From NCBI GenBank assembly GCA_016213675.1, contig JACQZW010000047.1, positions 1 to 64,000 of the forward strand: a DNA stretch of 64,000 bases, given 5' to 3'. The stretch comes from Acidobacteriota bacterium (GTDB taxonomy: Bacteria; Acidobacteriota; Thermoanaerobaculia; Thermoanaerobaculales; Thermoanaerobaculaceae). A program made the position numbers and the translations under genes. The stretch's first letter is position 1, and each line of letters opens with the position of its first letter. Below are positions 19,785-27,381 of the stretch, piece after piece. Under the pieces are notes generated by a model. It was not told the DNA's origin. It was given only the letters and a program-made list of their open reading frames with translations, and did not search any database.

Positions 19785-20501
19785 ATGAAGACCAGGGCGA
19801 CGAAGGGGACCAGGACGGAAGCCATGACCAGGGTCGGGACGGAAGCCGCGACGAAGGCCGAGGCAACGACAAGGTCCGGCGAGGGGCTGGAGCTGGAGTT
19901 TCGGCCGCTGACGCCGGACCGTTGGGGCGACTTCGAGGCGTTGTTCGGCGCGCGGGGCGCGTGCGGCGGGTGCTGGTGCATGTTCTTCCGCCTCACCCGC
20001 TCCGAGTTCGAGCGGGGCAAGGGCGAGGGGAACCGGGAGGCGATGAAGGCTCTGGTCGACGGCGGCGAGGTCCCGGGAATCCTCGCCTATGCGGCCGGCG
20101 AGCCCGTCGGCTGGTGCGCGGTCGCGCCGCGTGAGCGCTACGGTTCCCTGGCCAGGTCCCGGGTGCTGGCTCCCCTCGACGCGAGCCCGGTGTGGTCGGT
20201 GGTGTGCTTCTTCGTAGCCAGGCCGTTCCGGCGGCGGGGCGTATCGGAGCGCCTCCTGCGGGCGGCCTGCGACTGGGCGGCCGACCGCGGCGCCGACACC
20301 GTGGAGGGCTACCCGACCGAGCCGAAGAAGGGATCGATGCCCGACGTCTTCGCCTACATGGGGCTGCCGTCGGCGTTCGCCCGCGCCGGCTTCAGCGAGG
20401 CGGCGAGACGGTCGCCGCAGCGGCCGATCCTGAGAAGGCAGTCGACGGTCGAGGGTCGGGAGCCGAGGGGAAGGAACCAGAGTACCGACGAGGGAGTGTG
20501 A
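19785..20501 (+). CDS. GNAT family N-acetyltransferase with low-complexity ends
   Basis: A 238-residue protein whose core (residues ~38-210) is a GNAT acetyltransferase. It has GGCWCMFFR near the start, the acetyl-CoA-binding region FFVARPFRRRGVSERLL, and a late EGYPTEPKKGSMPDVFAYMGLPSAF-type region. The first ~35 residues are a Thr/Lys/Arg-rich low-complexity stretch encoded by imperfect GACCAGG/ACGAAGG repeats. The last ~20 are encoded by a 7-bp-periodic tract (GTCGACG, GTCGAGG, GTCGGGA). Start ATG 19785 with GGAGGAGG at ideal distance is preferred over TTG 19752. Substrate unknown. Confidence 0.75.
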   Translation: MKTRATKGTRTEAMTRVGTEAATKAEATTRSGEGLELEFRPLTPDRWGDFEALFGARGACGGCWCMFFRLTRSEFERGKGEGNREAMKALVDGGEVPGILAYAAGEPVGWCAVAPRERYGSLARSRVLAPLDASPVWSVVCFFVARPFRRRGVSERLLRAACDWAADRGADTVEGYPTEPKKGSMPDVFAYMGLPSAFARAGFSEAARRSPQRPILRRQSTVEGREPRGRNQSTDEGV

Positions 20502-20562
20502 CGGGAACCACCGGGCGCTGAGGCGGGGACGGGGTCCGGTATCATCACGGGAGGAGATCGAC

Positions 20563-21447
20563 ATGAGCGCGACAGAGAAGCGCGTGTTCGCCCCGGCTGT
20601 GCCGCAGCGGCCGACCGCCTGGCTCGTCACCCTGGTCGGCGGGCTGTTCGCCCTGCCGCTCCTCTACGCCGTCGTCGCCTTCCTCTTCGCGCCGCGGCAA
20701 CTCCGCTACGACGTCGACAGCGCGTTCATCACCATCTACACCACCGGCGGCTTCACCGGCGACGTCAAGAAGATCGCGATGGGCCGCGTCGACGACATCG
20801 CGCCCGCCTGGCTGCGCGGTGGGGAGATGCAGTACGGCAACGAGAAGGGCGGCTACTGCGTCGGGTTCTTCCGCTACCACTCGCTCGGCGAGGTATGGCA
20901 GGCGACCGACTGCAGCGAGGGCGGCGTGGTCATCCGGGCCGGCGGCGAGATCCACCCCGTCGTCATCACCCCGGCCGACCCCGAGGGGTTCATCGCCGCC
21001 GCCAGGGACGGGCAATCGCGGACGTTCCTCGCGCCGAACAAGCCGTCGGGCATTCCGTGGAGCACGCTGGCCGTGATGTGCGCCTGCCTGTGGCCGCTGG
21101 CCGGGGTGCTCTTCGCGCTGCTCTTCCTGGCGCCGGGACGCATTTCGTACCACGTGGCCGGCGGGGCGCTCGAGGTGCGCACGATGGCGTCACGCGAGAG
21201 CATCCCGCTCGCCGGGATGAAGGCGCGCCTGCACCAGCCCCTGCAGGGCGGGCGACTCTCCGGCATCGGCGTGCCCGGCTACTACGTGGGGGTGTTCACG
21301 CTCGACCAGGCGGCGACCGCGGTCTACGGGACGAGCCGCGAGCACGGTGTCCTCCTCGAGGCCGATGTCCGGGTCCTGGTGACGCCCCGCGACGAACCGG
21401 GTTTCCTCGCGGCGATCGGCGCCGCCGGCGCAACCGTCAGGAACTGA
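20563..21447 (+). CDS. membrane protein with bacterial PH-like domain
   Basis: A 294-residue protein with two hydrophobic segments (about residues 18-42 and 165-190). Between them is an extracytoplasmic-looking region containing PH-like beta strands, and after the second segment a further PH-like module (APGRISYHVAGGALEVRTM ... LLEADVRVLVTPRDEPGFLAAI). The last pattern is typical of bacterial PH/DUF domains that end with a statement about x-P-x-D-P-x-x-F. Role unknown. ATG 20563 follows GGGAGGAGA. A TATCAT (20540-20545) may be its -10. It converges with the DUF4388 gene. Confidence 0.65.
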   Translation: MSATEKRVFAPAVPQRPTAWLVTLVGGLFALPLLYAVVAFLFAPRQLRYDVDSAFITIYTTGGFTGDVKKIAMGRVDDIAPAWLRGGEMQYGNEKGGYCVGFFRYHSLGEVWQATDCSEGGVVIRAGGEIHPVVITPADPEGFIAAARDGQSRTFLAPNKPSGIPWSTLAVMCACLWPLAGVLFALLFLAPGRISYHVAGGALEVRTMASRESIPLAGMKARLHQPLQGGRLSGIGVPGYYVGVFTLDQAATAVYGTSREHGVLLEADVRVLVTPRDEPGFLAAIGAAGATVRN

Positions 21448-21493
21448 GAGACGGGGTCAGGGGTCCGGCAGACCTCACGACCAAAGAGACGGG
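21448..21493. repeat. short 7-bp-periodic tract with GACGGGGTCAGG word
   Basis: The 46 bp between convergent genes contain ACGGGGT, CAGGGGT, CCGGCAG in 7-bp register and a second GAGACGGGTCAG. Similar words occur at 19757-19776, 20524-20538, 24219-24248 and 29308-29318. Confidence 0.45.
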
Positions 21494-22657
21494 TCAGTAG
21501 AAGCCGGTCTTCTTCGGTCCCTGGTAGCGGGCCACCGCCTGCGACTCTCGCAGCTTGATCACGCCACGCTGCAGCAGGCTGTGGACGATCAGCATGTTGG
21601 ACAGCCTCGAGCCGGGGAGCTGGGCGAGCACCTGGGGCAGCGTGTAGACGCCGTTGATCCGCGACAGGACGAACCCCTCGTCGGGGCTGCAGTTGAGCCG
21701 CGTGACGTCCTGCAGCGGCACCGCCAGCTCGAGGATGACGTTGGCCGCCAGCGGCGTCTTGTCGATCTCGCGCTCGATCTCGGCTTCGAGCGAGGATGCC
21801 GCCTCGTTGGCCGCCGCCACGCCGCCGAAGCGCTCGCGCAGCCGGCGCAGGTGGCGAAACGCCTCGAGGAGGTCGCCGAGGGCGACCGAGTTCTCGGCCT
21901 CGCGCAGGAGGTCCTGCCACGTGGATCGCGCCGCGCCGGGGATCGGCTCGGGAGGGCCGGCGGGCGAGCGCAGCTCGAAGGCGCCAACGGCCAGCCCCTG
22001 GTAGAGGAAGCTCAAGACGTCGAACTCGGTCATCCGGCTGGCGAGCGCGACCTGCTCGATGGTCCGCCGGCCGTCGATGGCGCCGACGATCGTCCGGGCG
22101 TCGTCCTCGAGCTTGGAGAGGTCGAGCTGGCGGGCCACCCGCGGGACGTGCTGGCTGTCGGGGATCCGGTCGCCCATGCGGCGCCGCTCGTCGGCCTGCC
22201 GGGCGCCCTCGAAGATGAAGTGGTCGACCGGGAGCGCGAGCTCCTGGAACTCGCGGCGCGGTTGGTTGTCGTCGACGAAGAAGAACTCACCCTCGTCCCA
22301 CAGCATGAGGTCGAAGATCGTCTGCTCGGTCTTGACCTGCACCACCCTGGTGACGTCGTTGCGGGTCATCCGGCCCGCCTGGACGAGGAGCTCGCCGAGC
22401 ATCATCCGTCGCTCGCGCTGGCGTTCCAGGAAGCCGTGGAGCTCGCGCTCCGAGAGGTATCCCCAGCCCACCAGGTAGTAGCCGAGATGCTCGCGCGGGT
22501 TGTTCGAGGTGACGGCCGAGACGGTGCCGTCGGTGAAGAGGATCTTCTTCGTGAAGCGTTGACCCTTGATGACGAGCGTGCCCGTCTTCCGGCTCATGGA
22601 GATCCACTGCATGAGGTCCGGAAAGGGCATGGTTCGGATATTGCCGCTGATCGCCAT
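21494..22657 (-). CDS. DUF4388 domain-containing protein
   Basis: A 387-residue cytoplasmic protein. Residues 1-~110 match the DUF4388 (PatA-like N-terminal) pattern: SGNIRTMPFPDLMQWISMSR, KTGTLVIKGQRFTKKI, then DGTVSAVTSNNPREHLGYYLV. This domain is common in Acidobacteria and Myxococcota next to response regulators and gliding or polarity factors. The rest is helical, with a winged-helix-like region near residues 170-215 and again near the C-terminus (LPQVLAQLPGSRLSNMLIV). ATG 22657 is chosen because the domain begins there. It is likely a signalling adaptor; no direct partner is visible. Confidence 0.82.
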   Translation of the reverse strand: MAISGNIRTMPFPDLMQWISMSRKTGTLVIKGQRFTKKILFTDGTVSAVTSNNPREHLGYYLVGWGYLSERELHGFLERQRERRMMLGELLVQAGRMTRNDVTRVVQVKTEQTIFDLMLWDEGEFFFVDDNQPRREFQELALPVDHFIFEGARQADERRRMGDRIPDSQHVPRVARQLDLSKLEDDARTIVGAIDGRRTIEQVALASRMTEFDVLSFLYQGLAVGAFELRSPAGPPEPIPGAARSTWQDLLREAENSVALGDLLEAFRHLRRLRERFGGVAAANEAASSLEAEIEREIDKTPLAANVILELAVPLQDVTRLNCSPDEGFVLSRINGVYTLPQVLAQLPGSRLSNMLIVHSLLQRGVIKLRESQAVARYQGPKKTGFY

Positions 22658-22855
22658 CGATGGACGCGTCCCCTCGACTCTTTCACGGGCAGGCAATGGT
22701 CCGCCGTGCCGGGACGTAACAATAGCGCAGAAGGAGGAGAACTGCCCAACGGCGACGACCCGGGCGTCGCCCGAGGCGAGCCGCGTGCATGCCGAATGGA
22801 CGAAAGCGGGGACGAGGCGGTCCGCCTGGCCGGGCGTTGAGCAGGTGCGCGGCGG

Positions 22856-23362
22856 CTACTGCGACCGGTAGTTGCCGAACGACAGCTCGATGCCGAAGTC
22901 CTGCGACTTGAGCAGGGCGATCGCCTCCTGCAGCTCGTCGCGCGATGGCGAGGCGACGCGCACCTGATCGGCCTGGATCGTCGCCTGCACCTTGCGGAGC
23001 TTGGCGTCCTTGAGCGCCTTGACGATCGCCCGCGCGGTCTCCGTCGGCACGCCCTGCTGGAGTGTCACCTCCATCCGCACCGACGAGCCGGCGGCGGGCT
23101 GGACCGTCCCGGTCTTGAGGTTCTTGGTCGGCACGCTCCGCCGGGTCATCTTGCCGAGCAGCACGTCCCAGATCGCCCGCAGGTGCGTCTCGTCGGGGGC
23201 GGACAGGACGAGGAGGTTCTCGTCGCGGCGAAAGTCGAGGCTCACCTTGAGCCCCTTGAAGTCGAACCGCTGGCCGATCTCCTTGCGTGACTGGTTGACC
23301 GCGTTGTCGACCTCCTGGAGGTCGCATCCGCTGGTCACGTCGAATGACTGCATCGCCGCCAT
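22856..23362 (-). CDS. yajQ: YajQ family (DUF520) cyclic-di-GMP / nucleotide-binding protein
   Basis: A 168-residue protein of the YajQ family: QSFDVTSGCDLQEVDNAVNQ at the N-terminus, EIGQRFDFKG, LKTGTVQPA, VQATIQADQVRV and the C-terminal SFGNYRSQ, all family hallmarks. YajQ proteins bind c-di-GMP or tRNA/GTP in different species and act as transcriptional co-regulators; the role here is not known. Start is ATG 23362 with AGGAGG 5 nt away (GTG 23365 is too close). It overlaps the cupin stop by 1 bp (TGATG), so they form a unit. Confidence 0.93.
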   Translation of the reverse strand: MAAMQSFDVTSGCDLQEVDNAVNQSRKEIGQRFDFKGLKVSLDFRRDENLLVLSAPDETHLRAIWDVLLGKMTRRSVPTKNLKTGTVQPAAGSSVRMEVTLQQGVPTETARAIVKALKDAKLRKVQATIQADQVRVASPSRDELQEAIALLKSQDFGIELSFGNYRSQ

Positions 23363-23742
23363 CACGTCCTCCTCTCGACCGCCGTGGGGTCGCCGCCGTC
23401 CGGCCGGGTGAGCACCGCGAGGAACCTCAACGGCCTGTCCGGGTCCGCGGCCAGGCCGTGGCTGTGGCCGGCCCGCACCACGTAGGCGTCGCCGGGGCCG
23501 ACCGGGAAGTGCTCCGAGTCGAGGACGCCGGTCCCCGCCCCGGCGAGGACGAAGTACAGCTCCTCGGTGGCCGGGTGCGTGTGCTCGCCGATGGTCGCCC
23601 CGGGTTCCAGGGTGATGACCGACATCCCGAGCACCCCGCCCAGGTCGCCGGCGCGCAGGTACTCCCGGGCCTCCGCCCGTCCGGCCCCTCCGCGGATGCC
23701 CTCCTTGACCTCGACCGCCACCTCGCGACTCCTGCGGATCAT
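23362..23742 (-). CDS. cupin domain protein
   Basis: A 126-residue single cupin. Motif 1 is EHTHPATEELYFVLAGAG (two His and Glu metal ligands) and motif 2 is GPGDAYVVRAGHSHG. Such small cupins bind a divalent metal and can be sugar or phosphonate enzymes or sensors; no specific reaction can be assigned. ATG 23742 (GGAGGCGAGG just before it) is preferred over GTG 23754. It is immediately upstream of, and overlaps, yajQ. Confidence 0.85.
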   Translation of the reverse strand: MIRRSREVAVEVKEGIRGGAGRAEAREYLRAGDLGGVLGMSVITLEPGATIGEHTHPATEELYFVLAGAGTGVLDSEHFPVGPGDAYVVRAGHSHGLAADPDRPLRFLAVLTRPDGGDPTAVERRT

Positions 23743-23824
23743 CCTCGCCTCCACACCCCGGTCCTACCCATGGTAGCCCGGCCCGCGAATCGCCCGGCCG
23801 GCGCCTCGCGGATCAGGCGCGTCG

Positions 23825-24190
23825 TCAGTCGGCGAGAAGGAAGTGCGCGAGCGCGCGCAGCTTCTCGGGATCGGAGGTGCCGGCCGGCGGCATTTTCGAG
23901 GGGAAGCGCGCCGCCATCTCGCGGATCCGCCCGTCGTCCGCGGCGAACGCCGTGGGGTCGCGGAGGAAGCGGACCAGCTCCTCCTCGTCCCAGTGGCGGG
24001 CGAGGCTGCGGAGCGGCGGCGCCAGCCGGCCGCCGCCGCGCTCCTCGCCGTGGCATCCGGCGCACGACTCGGAGCGGTACACCCTCGCCCCCGCGTCTCT
24101 CGTCGCCGGGTCAACGACCACGCTCCTCCCGCACGCCACCACGGAGGCAACCGCGACAAGCAAACCAAATCCACGGAGGAAGTTGTTCAT
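23825..24190 (-). CDS. lipoprotein class I c-type cytochrome
   Basis: A 121-residue exported monoheme cytochrome c. The N-terminal hydrophobic segment ends in a lipobox-like SVVAC with Cys20 as the likely lipidation site. The heme motif is CAGCH (Cys43, Cys46, His47), and Met100 in SKMPPAG is the probable sixth ligand. It would carry electrons in the periplasm attached to the membrane. No oxidase or dehydrogenase is next to it. The start has GGAAGG upstream, with a TATCTT 12 nt before the ATG that could be a -10. Confidence 0.9.
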   Translation of the reverse strand: MNNFLRGFGLLVAVASVVACGRSVVVDPATRDAGARVYRSESCAGCHGEERGGGRLAPPLRSLARHWDEEELVRFLRDPTAFAADDGRIREMAARFPSKMPPAGTSDPEKLRALAHFLLAD

Positions 24191-24204
24191 TGCCTTCCAA
24201 GATA

Positions 24205-24250
24205 CACCGGGAGGGTGGGCGACCCGGACCCCGGACCCCGGATCCCGTCT
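24205..24250. repeat. 7-bp-periodic CCCGGAC tract
   Basis: Reads CCCGGAC, CCCGGAC, CCCGGAT, CCCGTCT in perfect 7-bp register between the cytochrome and HD-domain genes. It is another member of the gene-end heptamer tracts. Confidence 0.55.
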
Positions 24251-24251
24251 C

Positions 24252-25631
24252 TCATGCCGTCGGCCGGAGGATCCCCGCGACCTTCGCGGCCCCGGCGAGC
24301 TCGAGGAAGGGCTGCTCCGGCGGGCGCGTCCCGTCGGGCAGGCGGACGACGCGGCACAGGGGCGTGGCGAACGTCTCGGGGGAGCGCACCGCCGAGACCG
24401 ACGCGACGACGTGCCCGTCGGCGAGCTGCAGCAGCGAGCCGGGCGGGAACGGCCCCATGGCGTTGGCGAAGGCCTGGAACAGGTCGCGGTCGTACAGCGT
24501 CCCGGCGGCGGCCGCCATCCGCGCCATCGCGTCCGGCATGGCCAGCACCGGGCCGCGCCCCGCCCGGTAGCGGGTCAGGATGTCGAAGTCGTCGGCGATG
24601 TGGATGATCCGCGCGTAGAGCGAGGGCGTGCCGTCCGGATCCTCGAGCGGCCGGTGATGCTGGGTGACCGCGAGCAGGCGCCGGACCTTCGCCTGGTAGA
24701 AGCCGCGCTGGCGGAGCAGCACCTTGAGGCCGGCCCGGGTGTGGCGCTCGAAGGGGACGGTGTACCCCGCGTCGGTGAGGGAGTAGCCGACGTCGTGGAA
24801 GATCGCCGCCACCCCGAGGTCGGCGAGCGAGGCGTTGGGCAGGCTGACCTGGCGGCCGACCAGGAGCGCCAGGTTGGTGACCATCATGGTGTGGCGGGAC
24901 AGCCCGGGCAGCGCCTCGTCGGCGTCGCGCGCCGCGGCGGCGGCATCGTCACCGTGGGTGGCGTCGAGGAGCTGGACCACGGCGCGCCGGGCCTGCAGCG
25001 GGTTCGGCAGGCGGTCGGCCCCGAGGGTGGCGAACGCCTCGCCGACGACGCCGGCGGACGACACGTAGACGTCGCGAAACTCCTGGCTGACGGCCGCGAC
25101 GTGGTCGCCGGTGATGCGGAACTGCAGCACGGGGTGCAGCTCGATCGAGGCCATCCCGGCCGCGTCGAGGTGGTCCTGCAGGGCACTGCGCGGGCTCTCC
25201 GGTGCGGGCGGCTGGATGATCAGCCGGATCAGCTCGCGCACCTCGGTGCCGCCGAGCGGCAGGTTGAACGTGACGCCGCCGACCTCGTGCCGGACGAGCT
25301 CGCTCTCGAGGGTGAGCGACTGCTCGACCATGATGTCGAAGCGCACGCGCACGTCGTTGACGTAGATCTGCCCCTCGACGCAGAGCAGGTGAACCGGGCC
25401 GAGGAGGTCGAGCAGCCCGCCCAGCCGGCGGGCGAGATCGGCGACCGGACCATCGAACGCCGCGTTGCTCAGGGAGTGGATGCGACCCATGTGGAACAGC
25501 CCGTTGAGCACCGTCGCCAGCGCCATGCCCTGCTCGCGCACGGTCCGGGCCAGCTCGCGGTCCTCCTCCGCCTGGGCGCGGGCGACCGTCCGGCCGAGGA
25601 GCTCCTGGGCGCGGCGCGACGCATCGCTCAC
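24252..25631 (-). CDS. HD domain phosphohydrolase-like protein
   Basis: A 459-residue protein whose C-terminal half holds an HD-superfamily metal-binding domain: LSRHTMMVTNLALL, AAIFHDVGYSLT (the HD pair) and VTQHHRPLEDPDG, then ARIIHIADDFDIL. The pattern resembles HD-GYP c-di-GMP phosphodiesterases, but the GYP motif is not evident. The N-terminal half shares a register with the upstream protein (both mention regions near the start concerned with basal control) but has no named domain. GTG 25631 overlaps the previous stop (GTGA), so the two are co-translated. Confidence 0.75.
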   Translation of the reverse strand: MSDASRRAQELLGRTVARAQAEEDRELARTVREQGMALATVLNGLFHMGRIHSLSNAAFDGPVADLARRLGGLLDLLGPVHLLCVEGQIYVNDVRVRFDIMVEQSLTLESELVRHEVGGVTFNLPLGGTEVRELIRLIIQPPAPESPRSALQDHLDAAGMASIELHPVLQFRITGDHVAAVSQEFRDVYVSSAGVVGEAFATLGADRLPNPLQARRAVVQLLDATHGDDAAAAARDADEALPGLSRHTMMVTNLALLVGRQVSLPNASLADLGVAAIFHDVGYSLTDAGYTVPFERHTRAGLKVLLRQRGFYQAKVRRLLAVTQHHRPLEDPDGTPSLYARIIHIADDFDILTRYRAGRGPVLAMPDAMARMAAAAGTLYDRDLFQAFANAMGPFPPGSLLQLADGHVVASVSAVRSPETFATPLCRVVRLPDGTRPPEQPFLELAGAAKVAGILRPTA

Positions 25632-27370
25632 GGCGAGCCCCCCTGCCGCCGCGCGAGCTGCGCCTGGCACGCCGCCCGCACCTCCTCCGGCCCGCTCTTG
25701 GCGAGGGCGCGGAGCAGCTCGTCGGCCTCGTCGCCGGTGATGCGGGCGAGGCCGCCCGCGGCGACCGCGAGCAGCAGCGGCTGCCTGGAGATCACCCGGC
25801 CGAGCAGCCCGGCCGCCGGCTTGACCCAGTCGCGGAACAGCTTGAGCGCCTCCGCACCGTCGAGCAGCGCCAGCGCGGCGCCGCTGGCCGACGCCTCGCG
25901 CGCCGACATCCCGCCGACGACCAGTCGCCGCACCCGGTCCGCGAGCGGTCCGAACGCCCGCCGCTCGCGCTGCCTGACCAGGTGCTGCAGGGCCAGGAGG
26001 CGCACCTCCTCGTCGCCGGTGTCGAGGGCGCCGACCAGGGCCCGACCGACCTTGGGGCCGTACGGGGCGGCGCGCAGGACCTGGAGCCCCTCGAGCTGGA
26101 GCGTGACCTCACCGCCGGCGAGGGCTTCGATCGCCGCCTGCACCGCGTCCTCCGGGGCGACGCGCTGGAGGACGCGCAGCAGCCGGACGGCACCGCTCGG
26201 CGGCGCTGCGCCGAGGCGCCGTCGGAGCACCTCGGCATGGCCGGCTGCGGCCGCGGCCACGAGGTCGAGCAGCTTCTCGCCGGCATTCTCGCCGCCGCCG
26301 TCGGCGTAGAGGTCGAGGAGGAGGTCGAGGTGGGCGGCGGTGAGCAGGCCGGACAACGCGGCGCCGTCGACGCCGGCGGCGACGAGGGCGGCGAGCGACC
26401 GGCCGTCGAGGCAGGCGAGGAGGAGCTCGTCCCGGCTCGCCGGGTCGGCCGAGTCGGCGACGGCGCGGGCCGCCTCCACGAGCACGTCGCCCCGCCGTTC
26501 GGACAGCAGGAAGTCGCGGACCTCGCGCAGCAGCGGCGCCACGTCGGCCCCGGTCAGGCCGGCGGTGGGATCGGCGAGCGACGCCATCGCCTCGTGGACC
26601 AGCCCCACGCAGTCGCCCGGCAGCGCGTCCTCGGAGTCCTCGGCAGCGATGCGAGCCAACGCTTCGGGGGACAGCGGGGCGTAGGCCACGCCGCGCCTGG
26701 CCTCGAGCTGGGGCCAGGGGACGTCGAAGACGTACGGCGCAGCGAAGGCGGAAGCCTGGAGCTTGTTGCGCGGCGCGCCGTGGGCGCCTGCGAGCGCCTG
26801 CTCTTCCTCCTCGGCGGCGACAAAGCCCTCGACGGCGTCGACCGAGATGTGGGCGAAGGAGGCCTTCCACAGCAACGTCACGATGTCGTCCTCCTGCTGC
26901 CGCACGCCCTTGAAGCGCACGGCCAGGATGCCGACGAGCTGGGAGACCTCGTCCCAGGTGACGTCCGGCTGCAGCGTGATCCGCCGCACGCCGTCCCGGT
27001 ACAGGCGGAGCGCCAGGGACCGTTCGCGGTCGCGCTCGTGGTAGACCACCTCGTCGCCGAGGGTGATGTCGTAGGGGCGGACGGTCAGGGTCAGGGCGCC
27101 GTGGGCGGCGAGGAACCGCTCGACCCGGCCGCGCAGCTCGTCGAGGAAGTCGTGGACGGCTTGGTTGCCGGCGTCGTAGAGGATCACCGAGCGCGACGAC
27201 TTGACCAGCGCCCGGACCAGGTCGCTGGCCTCGCGCGCGGCGGCGCTCTCGCCGAGGGTGGGCGCCGCCGACTCCTCGAGCTCGCGGGCGGCCGCGGCAT
27301 CGCCCGGCAGCGGCAGCCGGTCGGGCCTGGTTTCCTCGATCGCACACCTCCCGTCGGAACGACTCACCAT
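25628..27370 (-). CDS. HEAT-like repeat protein
   Basis: A 580-residue soluble, helix-rich protein. The C-terminal ~250 residues look like HEAT/armadillo repeats (VQAAIEALAGGEVTLQLEGL, VGRALVGALDTGDEEVRLLA, ADELLRALAKSGPEEVRAAC). The N-terminal part (VRALVKSSRSVILYDAGNQA, HDFLDELRGRVERFL, LTLTVRPYDI) is of a type often seen fused to such repeats in Acidobacteria and Myxococcota. It is coupled to the HD-domain gene (4-bp overlap), which suggests a shared signalling role. The start is uncertain: ATG 27370 has GAGG upstream, but it overlaps the -10 proposed for the divergent gene 12 bp away. Confidence 0.7.
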   Translation of the reverse strand: MVSRSDGRCAIEETRPDRLPLPGDAAAARELEESAAPTLGESAAAREASDLVRALVKSSRSVILYDAGNQAVHDFLDELRGRVERFLAAHGALTLTVRPYDITLGDEVVYHERDRERSLALRLYRDGVRRITLQPDVTWDEVSQLVGILAVRFKGVRQQEDDIVTLLWKASFAHISVDAVEGFVAAEEEEQALAGAHGAPRNKLQASAFAAPYVFDVPWPQLEARRGVAYAPLSPEALARIAAEDSEDALPGDCVGLVHEAMASLADPTAGLTGADVAPLLREVRDFLLSERRGDVLVEAARAVADSADPASRDELLLACLDGRSLAALVAAGVDGAALSGLLTAAHLDLLLDLYADGGGENAGEKLLDLVAAAAAGHAEVLRRRLGAAPPSGAVRLLRVLQRVAPEDAVQAAIEALAGGEVTLQLEGLQVLRAAPYGPKVGRALVGALDTGDEEVRLLALQHLVRQRERRAFGPLADRVRRLVVGGMSAREASASGAALALLDGAEALKLFRDWVKPAAGLLGRVISRQPLLLAVAAGGLARITGDEADELLRALAKSGPEEVRAACQAQLARRQGGSP

Positions 27371-27375
27371 AATAT
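27370..27375 (+). promoter_or_regulatory. -10-like hexamer TAATAT of the MATE/ANKH-like gene, leaderless type
   Basis: TAATAT ends 6 nt before the GTG start codon at 27382, the same spacing as for the MarR gene and the TPR gene. No good -35 is visible. It lies inside the 11-bp gap between two divergent start codons. Confidence 0.45.
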
Positions 27376-27381
27376 GGCCTC

